Part shown: piece after piece, positions 59,164-64,000 of the stretch
Layout: the number at the start of each line of letters is the position of its first letter
How positions within the stretch are numbered: position 1 is the first letter of the stretch
Source of the DNA: Mogibacterium sp.
GTDB taxonomy: Bacteria > Bacillota > Clostridia > Peptostreptococcales > Anaerovoracaceae
NCBI GenBank assembly: GCA_017512145.1
Contig: JAFWHB010000032.1
Coordinates: 1-64,000 of the forward strand
Reading direction: 5' to 3'
DNA: 64,000 bases
Made by a program: the position numbers and the translations under genes
Notes under the pieces: model-generated
Database searches by the model: none
Told to the model about the DNA's origin: nothing
What the model saw: the letters and a program-made list of their open reading frames with translations, nothing else

Positions 59164-60576
59164 ATGCCTAGAGAAGAATCATCAAACAAAGGACTCAATA
59201 TCGGTGTGAGATCTTTCCTGATAGCAATAGGGATAATCTTCGTTCTTATGGTCCTTACATATATCCTTACTCTTGTGATCCCGGGAGGTGAATACGCAAG
59301 GACGATAGATGCAAATGGCAACTCAGTGATAGATACCGATGCCGGATTCAGATACGTAGATGGCGGGATTCCATTCTGGAAATGGCTGCTTTCGCCTGTG
59401 CTTGTTCTGGGAGCTGAAGGCTCCGGAACAATAATTGCCGTTCTTATATTCCTGCTTGTCATCGGAGGTGTTTTTAACTCTCTTACAGCAGGCGGGCTGA
59501 TGAATTATATGCTCGGAGCGATTGTAGACAGATTCGGCAGAGTCAAATACAGACTGATGGATGTGCTGATCCTGTTCTTCATGGCAATGGGCTCTCTTGT
59601 AGGATCATTTGAGGAAGTCATCCCTATGACACCTATAGTCGTAGGTCTTGCGGTTGCTCTTGGATGGGACCGGGTCACAGGAGTCGCTATGTCACTTCTG
59701 GCAACAGGCTGCGGCTTTGCAGCAGGAGTAGCTAACCCGTTTACAATTGGTATAGCACAGGGACTTGCCGGACTTCCTATGTTCAGCGGTATATGGCTGA
59801 GAGCAGTATCATTCGTACTGATCTATGTGCTCCTGAGATGGTTCATAAGAAGTCATGCTGTCAAGGTTGAACGTGATGTGGATAATGGTGACTTATCCAG
59901 TGACTTTGTCCGCAATGACAAGATGAGCAGGGGACTCAAGGTATTCGCTGTGTTACTGAGTATCGGAATTATTATAGTTCTCAGCTCAAGCTTCATAACT
60001 TTCCTGCAGAACTATACAATGATAATTGTAGCGATTATGTTCCTGACTGCCGGCATTGCTTCGGTCCTTGTCTCAGGCATGAGCGGGCGTGAGCTTGGCA
60101 GGACCTTCGTTCAGGGCCTTGTATCGATATCTCCTTCGATACTGATGATCCTGATGGCTTCCTCGATCAAGTATACGATGACCGAAGGCAAGATTCTCGA
60201 TACGCTGCTTCACTCCGCAGCCGGAATGGCAGGTCATATGTCCAAAGCAGGTGTTATCCTCTTCATTTATCTGATTTGCCTGATAATGAATTTCTTCATA
60301 GCATCCGCCTCGGCCAAAGTTTTTCTGCTTATACCTATCATAGCTCCGCTTGCTCAGCTGTTTGGCATCAGCATGCAGCTTGCGATAGTGGCATTTGCCT
60401 ACGGTGATGGATTCAGCAATGTGTTCTATCCTACAAATCCAGGCCTTCTTATATCTCTCAGCCTGTCAGATGTCAGCTACGGAGAATGGTTCAGATATTC
60501 CTGGAAATTCCAGCTCCTGAATCTCCTGCTGACTGCACTTATTCTGCTTGGTGGTCTGGCAATAGGATATGCATAA
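59164..60576 (+). CDS. YfcC-family (DcuC/AbgT-like) membrane transporter
   Basis: About 11-12 hydrophobic helices in 470 residues. GSFEEVIPMTPIVVGLAVALG and VANPFTIGIAQGLAGLP are YfcC/UIT signatures. Such carriers are annotated as C4-dicarboxylate or basic amino-acid/peptide transporters, but substrates are mostly unproven. AAGGGTGGGG precedes ATG 59164. It follows the M20 peptidase by 20 nt and overlaps no gene; the next gene begins 13 nt later. Confidence 0.85.
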   Translation: MPREESSNKGLNIGVRSFLIAIGIIFVLMVLTYILTLVIPGGEYARTIDANGNSVIDTDAGFRYVDGGIPFWKWLLSPVLVLGAEGSGTIIAVLIFLLVIGGVFNSLTAGGLMNYMLGAIVDRFGRVKYRLMDVLILFFMAMGSLVGSFEEVIPMTPIVVGLAVALGWDRVTGVAMSLLATGCGFAAGVANPFTIGIAQGLAGLPMFSGIWLRAVSFVLIYVLLRWFIRSHAVKVERDVDNGDLSSDFVRNDKMSRGLKVFAVLLSIGIIIVLSSSFITFLQNYTMIIVAIMFLTAGIASVLVSGMSGRELGRTFVQGLVSISPSILMILMASSIKYTMTEGKILDTLLHSAAGMAGHMSKAGVILFIYLICLIMNFFIASASAKVFLLIPIIAPLAQLFGISMQLAIVAFAYGDGFSNVFYPTNPGLLISLSLSDVSYGEWFRYSWKFQLLNLLLTALILLGGLAIGYA

Positions 60577-60589
60577 AGAGGGGAAGATA

Positions 60590-61147
60590 ATGACAGATAA
60601 CGATATTAAATTTGAAGTTAATGAAGAACTGCGGCAGCAGGCGATTGATGAATATGCAGCGGTGAAATCCGTTGAAAGAGAGAACGAGAACCGCAAGAGC
60701 TATGTCAATGCCTGTCTTATCATACTTGCCGCACTGGGTGCTGTTATGCTGCCTGTCGTTGTCGGACCAATAATTAATGGCAATATGAGGGGAGCTATGA
60801 CTACATTCGCTGTCAGCATGACCTTTATTATCGCTGTAATGCTGGTCGTTCTGGTCATCATACTTATCACAAAGAATTACGGCAAAGAGGCTGACGATAA
60901 GGCCATGAGAGAAGACCTTGAGAAGATCACTTACGGAATAGAAGGCGGGTTTCTTGTCAGATATTACGAGGGAGACAAGAGACGCAGACGCAAATTCGAT
61001 CTCAGGAAGATATATGCCGTGCAGAAGGATGGCAATATTGTAACATTCGACTTCAAGAGCGAAGTGATCGACCTGCTGGATTTCTATGAACCGCCAATGT
61101 ACGACACCCTTAAAGAAATCAGCAAGAAGAACAGAAAGAAGAAATAG
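60590..61147 (+). CDS. Two-helix membrane protein, unknown function
   Basis: The 185 residues have two helices (residues 40-65 and 70-100) followed by a charged cytoplasmic C-terminus ending in KKNRKKK. I do not know the family. ATG 60590 follows AGAGGGGAAG; an in-frame ATG at 60569 overlaps the transporter gene end. A terminator follows. Confidence 0.55.
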   Translation: MTDNDIKFEVNEELRQQAIDEYAAVKSVERENENRKSYVNACLIILAALGAVMLPVVVGPIINGNMRGAMTTFAVSMTFIIAVMLVVLVIILITKNYGKEADDKAMREDLEKITYGIEGGFLVRYYEGDKRRRRKFDLRKIYAVQKDGNIVTFDFKSEVIDLLDFYEPPMYDTLKEISKKNRKKK

Positions 61148-61165
61148 CAAAGACCATTAATTTAC

Positions 61166-61190
61166 GAAGGCTGCGAAAGCAGCCTTCTTT
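61166..61190 (+). terminator. Terminator after two-helix protein gene
   Basis: GAAGGCTGC (61166-61174), GAAA, GCAGCCTTC (61179-61187), then TTT. Confidence 0.8.
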
Positions 61191-61328
61191 AGTTAAATGT
61201 AATATACTGATTAATCAAAAAGTTAACGCATTAAAGTGAAATAGTCGTATAATATTATTATTACAAGAATTTATGACAGAATTCTTATAATAATAAAGAA
61301 CTGAACATATGCTGGAGGTGAGTGGTCT

Positions 61329-62525
61329 GTGAAGCTGGTAATAATGATAGCCATATATATCTGCACCGAGATCATCGGACTTACGCTCCTGTATGGTCCG
61401 CTGAGGCGCATAGTGGATCCTGAACGTAAACATGCCGACAGAGCTGTCTGGCCTGTGGTACTGATCGGTATCATTCTGGCTTTTCCTCTGTTCGGGGCTC
61501 TTGTTCCTGATGGTCCTTTATGCTGGTTCTTCCAGAAGTGGGGTAATCTGTCAATTGGCTATCTTATATACTTCTTCGTGCCGCTGCTTATAATCAGGCT
61601 CTGTGAATTCCTTGTAAGAGCTATCCGCAGACTCAGAACTCATGAGAAACAGACTCCTTCGAGAGTTTATTGCACACTCCTTATACTGATCCTGCTTGCA
61701 GGCTCAGTTGCACTGAATGTTACGGGCTCGGTCAGAGCACATGATGTCAGGACAACATTCTACGAAATCCCTCGTGAAGTTCTTGGCCAGACTGAGCCAC
61801 TCAGGATCGTGCTTATCGGAGATACTCATATAGGTGTAAATTCGTCTCCTCAGTTATACAGAGACATGGTAGACAGGATCAACGAGCAGGATCCGGATAT
61901 CGTGCTCGTTGCTGGTGATATCGTTACGAGCTCTTATGGTGCGATGAGAGATCCTGATACATATTCGGACATCCTGAGCCAGATCAAGGCAAAGCATAGC
62001 AAATATGTCATTTATGGCAATCATGATGTTGAAGAGCCTCTTCTCGGAGGGTTCACATATATCGGCAGGGAGAATGCTCATCGTCATCCTGAGATGGATC
62101 AGTTCATTGCAGACTGCGACTGGACTCTGCTGAGAGATGAAGTTATAAGGATCCCTGAGCTCGGAGGCCTCTGCATTATCGGCAGGAGAGATGAGAGCCG
62201 CCCTGGCGATGGAGTATCTGAGAGGGCATCACTTGATGCTTTGCTCACTGATCTTAAGCCTGACGAGCCGCTGCTCCTTCTTCAGCACGAGCCGACAGAT
62301 CTCGAGGCACTTGATGAATTTGGTATCGATCTGGCCGTATCCGGACATACTCACGACGGGCAGATATTCCCTGGCAAAATTATTTCAAGAATCAGGGGAC
62401 CACAGTCTTACGGACTTAAGAAGTGGGGCGATGCAACAGTTATTGTTACTTCAGGAGTAGGTTATTATGGGCCGCCTATAAGAGTCGGTACTATAAGCGA
62501 AATAGTAGTGATAGATCTTAAGTGA
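61329..62525 (+). CDS. Membrane-bound metallophosphoesterase (YkuE-like)
   Basis: Hydrolyses phosphate ester or anhydride bonds with two metals. After three to four N-terminal helices (residues 1-135), the catalytic domain carries IGDTHIG, VAGDIVTS, YGNHDVE and SGHTHDGQ. Start GTG 61329 follows GGAGGTGAGTGGTCT. Length 398. It is probably placed on the inner membrane with the active site outside or at the membrane face. The next gene begins 14 nt later. Confidence 0.85.
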   Translation: MKLVIMIAIYICTEIIGLTLLYGPLRRIVDPERKHADRAVWPVVLIGIILAFPLFGALVPDGPLCWFFQKWGNLSIGYLIYFFVPLLIIRLCEFLVRAIRRLRTHEKQTPSRVYCTLLILILLAGSVALNVTGSVRAHDVRTTFYEIPREVLGQTEPLRIVLIGDTHIGVNSSPQLYRDMVDRINEQDPDIVLVAGDIVTSSYGAMRDPDTYSDILSQIKAKHSKYVIYGNHDVEEPLLGGFTYIGRENAHRHPEMDQFIADCDWTLLRDEVIRIPELGGLCIIGRRDESRPGDGVSERASLDALLTDLKPDEPLLLLQHEPTDLEALDEFGIDLAVSGHTHDGQIFPGKIISRIRGPQSYGLKKWGDATVIVTSGVGYYGPPIRVGTISEIVVIDLK

Positions 62526-62539
62526 TTGAGGGTAAGGCA

Positions 62540-64000
62540 ATGAGTAGTAACAAAGAATCTAACAGAAGGGAACGCTGGAAGAGCCGGGCTCGCACAGTAG
62601 TCCGCAAGCATTATATCCTGCTTGTTCTGCTGTGCCTGGCTGCAGTCTTCTACGGCAATGAATTCGGTTACGTCAGGACACATGGAACCGACACTTACAA
62701 TTTCCTTACCGGGCAGGATCCGGGGGGAACGGGAATAGTAGTCAGGATAGATGGCAAATCCATCCTGGACATAGCTGCTGAAGAGCTATTAGGCATAGAT
62801 ACTGCCGCTATGAAAGCCCGGAACGCTAAGCATGCGGCGAAGATAATAGAGAGCGGCAGCCAGCAGCTTAAACAGATAAGAGGCGGAAGCCGCGGAATGC
62901 TGTCTCCGGTAGCCAATATGTTCTCATCAGGTGGAATAACCCAGGCGATTGCAGATGCCGGCTATTCTTTATTCCATTCGAGATCACTCATCAATTCACT
63001 GATGATCATTGCGAGTTTGCTTAAAACCGTGTTCATCTGGGTATTCCTCAAGAATGTCTACATCGCTATCGTGCGAAGGATGTTCCTCGAGGCAAGGACT
63101 TATGACAAGGTGCCGTTCTCACATGTTATGCACTTCAGAGTCATGGGCAGATGGATCAAGGCATCATTCTCCATGCTGCTTTGCACTGTTTACAGGATGC
63201 TGTGGTGGCTCACTATTGTCGGAGGCGTCATCAAGCATTATTCTTATCTGCTCGTTCCGTATATTGTTGCTGAGAATCCGGACATAGAACCGAAGCAGGC
63301 GATACTGCTCTCACGCCGCATGATGGATGGCCACAAAATGGAAGCCTTCAGACTGGATCTTTCATTCATCGGCTGGCATCTCCTCGGCATTTTAACATTT
63401 GGTCTCGCAGAGGCATTCTGGGTAGTACCATATAAGACGGCTGCTTTCTCTGAGTATTATGCTCACATGCGCAGGATATCCAAGAAGCATGGCCTCGAAG
63501 GTACAGATATTCTTCATGACGAATATTTGTTCGAAAAAGCTGACAGGGAAGTTCTCGAAGAGGCTTACATAGAAAGTGAAGTCCAGGAACTCTATATAGA
63601 GACGCACGAGATCAAGCTCAGTCCTGTCAAGGCATTCTTCGCTAAGAACTTCGGCCTGTGGATAGGCAATTCCAAGGATAAGAAAGCATATGACGAAGTA
63701 GATAACAGACGTCAGCAGATCATATCTGACAGGGCGGCTGTAAATGGAGAGATGTATCCGCAGAGGCTCAATCCGCTGTGGCATGAGGAGAGCTACAGAG
63801 TCATGCGCAGCGCGAGATCGATACGTACCTATACTATCTGGTCTGTGATCATGATATTCTTCGTATTCTCTTTCGTCGGATGGGGCTGGGAAGTCGGTAT
63901 ACACCTGATCAAGGATGGTGTATTCGTAAACAGAGGCGTAATGCATGGTCCATGGCTGCCTGTATACGGAAGCGGCGTTGCGATGATAATCGTCGTTCTG
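62540..64000 (+). CDS. DUF975 protein fused to ABC-permease-like domain (truncated by window)
   Basis: The frame opens at ATG 62540 and runs past the window end without a stop, showing 487 codons. An N-terminal signal-like helix (residues 20-45), then LIIASLLKTVFIWVFLKNVY, LLSRRMMDGHKMEAFRLDLSF and GILTFGLAEAFWVVPY fit DUF975. The C-terminus seen here (FVGWGWEVGIHLIKDGVFVN and RGVMHGPWLPVYGSG) matches the putative ABC-transporter permease family (PF06541-type). Fusion of the two is plausible; both are poorly characterised membrane proteins. Confidence 0.7.
   Translation, partial: MSSNKESNRRERWKSRARTVVRKHYILLVLLCLAAVFYGNEFGYVRTHGTDTYNFLTGQDPGGTGIVVRIDGKSILDIAAEELLGIDTAAMKARNAKHAAKIIESGSQQLKQIRGGSRGMLSPVANMFSSGGITQAIADAGYSLFHSRSLINSLMIIASLLKTVFIWVFLKNVYIAIVRRMFLEARTYDKVPFSHVMHFRVMGRWIKASFSMLLCTVYRMLWWLTIVGGVIKHYSYLLVPYIVAENPDIEPKQAILLSRRMMDGHKMEAFRLDLSFIGWHLLGILTFGLAEAFWVVPYKTAAFSEYYAHMRRISKKHGLEGTDILHDEYLFEKADREVLEEAYIESEVQELYIETHEIKLSPVKAFFAKNFGLWIGNSKDKKAYDEVDNRRQQIISDRAAVNGEMYPQRLNPLWHEESYRVMRSARSIRTYTIWSVIMIFFVFSFVGWGWEVGIHLIKDGVFVNRGVMHGPWLPVYGSGVAMIIVVL

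Noticed and set aside
1..64000. CRISPR array, rRNA or insertion sequence with transposase
   Set aside because: No regularly spaced repeats, no rRNA-like segments and no DDE transposase were seen.

Overview
This window looks like a Bacillota (Clostridia) chromosome, probably from an anaerobic, gut-type Eubacteriales member. That rests on gene families and gene order (rpmB, Asp23, recG, rsmD, coaD; tmcAL with rpmF; ftsK, rimO, pgsA, cinA, recA; rplU, rpmA, obgE; alaS, ireB, ruvX), strong AGGAGG ribosome binding sites, clostridial promoters, a LexA box of the CGAAC-N4-GTTC type and several oxygen-sensitive enzymes (glycyl radical enzyme, radical SAM proteins). A family such as Anaerovoracaceae is only a guess.

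Bases 1 to about 9,950 are an accessory island. It holds the 3' end of one serine recombinase, an orphan SH3 fragment, two overlapping large serine recombinases, a Fic protein, a GNAT acetyltransferase, an AlkD-type repair protein, an XRE/zinc-ribbon regulator and an AAA ATPase of the DUF4143 type. Recombinase 3' tails recur between the cargo genes, and one tail repeats the intact gene almost exactly. This suggests a locus that grows by stacking cargo behind recombinase ends.

From about 9,990 to 23,490 there is metabolism and envelope: diaminopropionate ammonia-lyase, then an apparent operon of aspartokinase, a glycyl radical enzyme with an unusual active-site loop and its activase, then a glutathione peroxidase. 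On the minus strand lie an NSS amino-acid symporter, a class A penicillin-binding protein with an odd C-terminal tail, and a membrane-anchored protein that resembles an M20 peptidase.

From about 23,570 to 45,900 is a dense block of housekeeping genes: translation (L28, L32, L21, L27, AlaS, TmcAL, RimO, RsmD, ObgE), DNA repair and segregation (RecG, RecA, FtsK, RuvX), coenzyme A (CoaD), phospholipid (PgsA), tRNA-Pro(CGG), ComEA, and a free-standing protein resembling the Spo0A DNA-binding domain.

From 44,961 to 50,660 a LysR regulator precedes an unusual set: small membrane protein, flavodoxin-like reductase with a metal-binding tail, tandem EthD-like protein, LVIVD beta-propeller and DUF1097-like membrane protein. 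I consider this the best candidate for an undescribed pathway. From 50,735 to the end are envelope and signalling genes: 3D-like protein, small membrane proteins, a SpoIIE phosphatase fused to an anti-sigma kinase domain, a radical SAM protein, an AmmeMemoRadiSam pair with fused B and A parts, an M20 peptidase with a YfcC-type transporter, a metallophosphoesterase, and a DUF975/ABC-permease-like protein that runs off the window.
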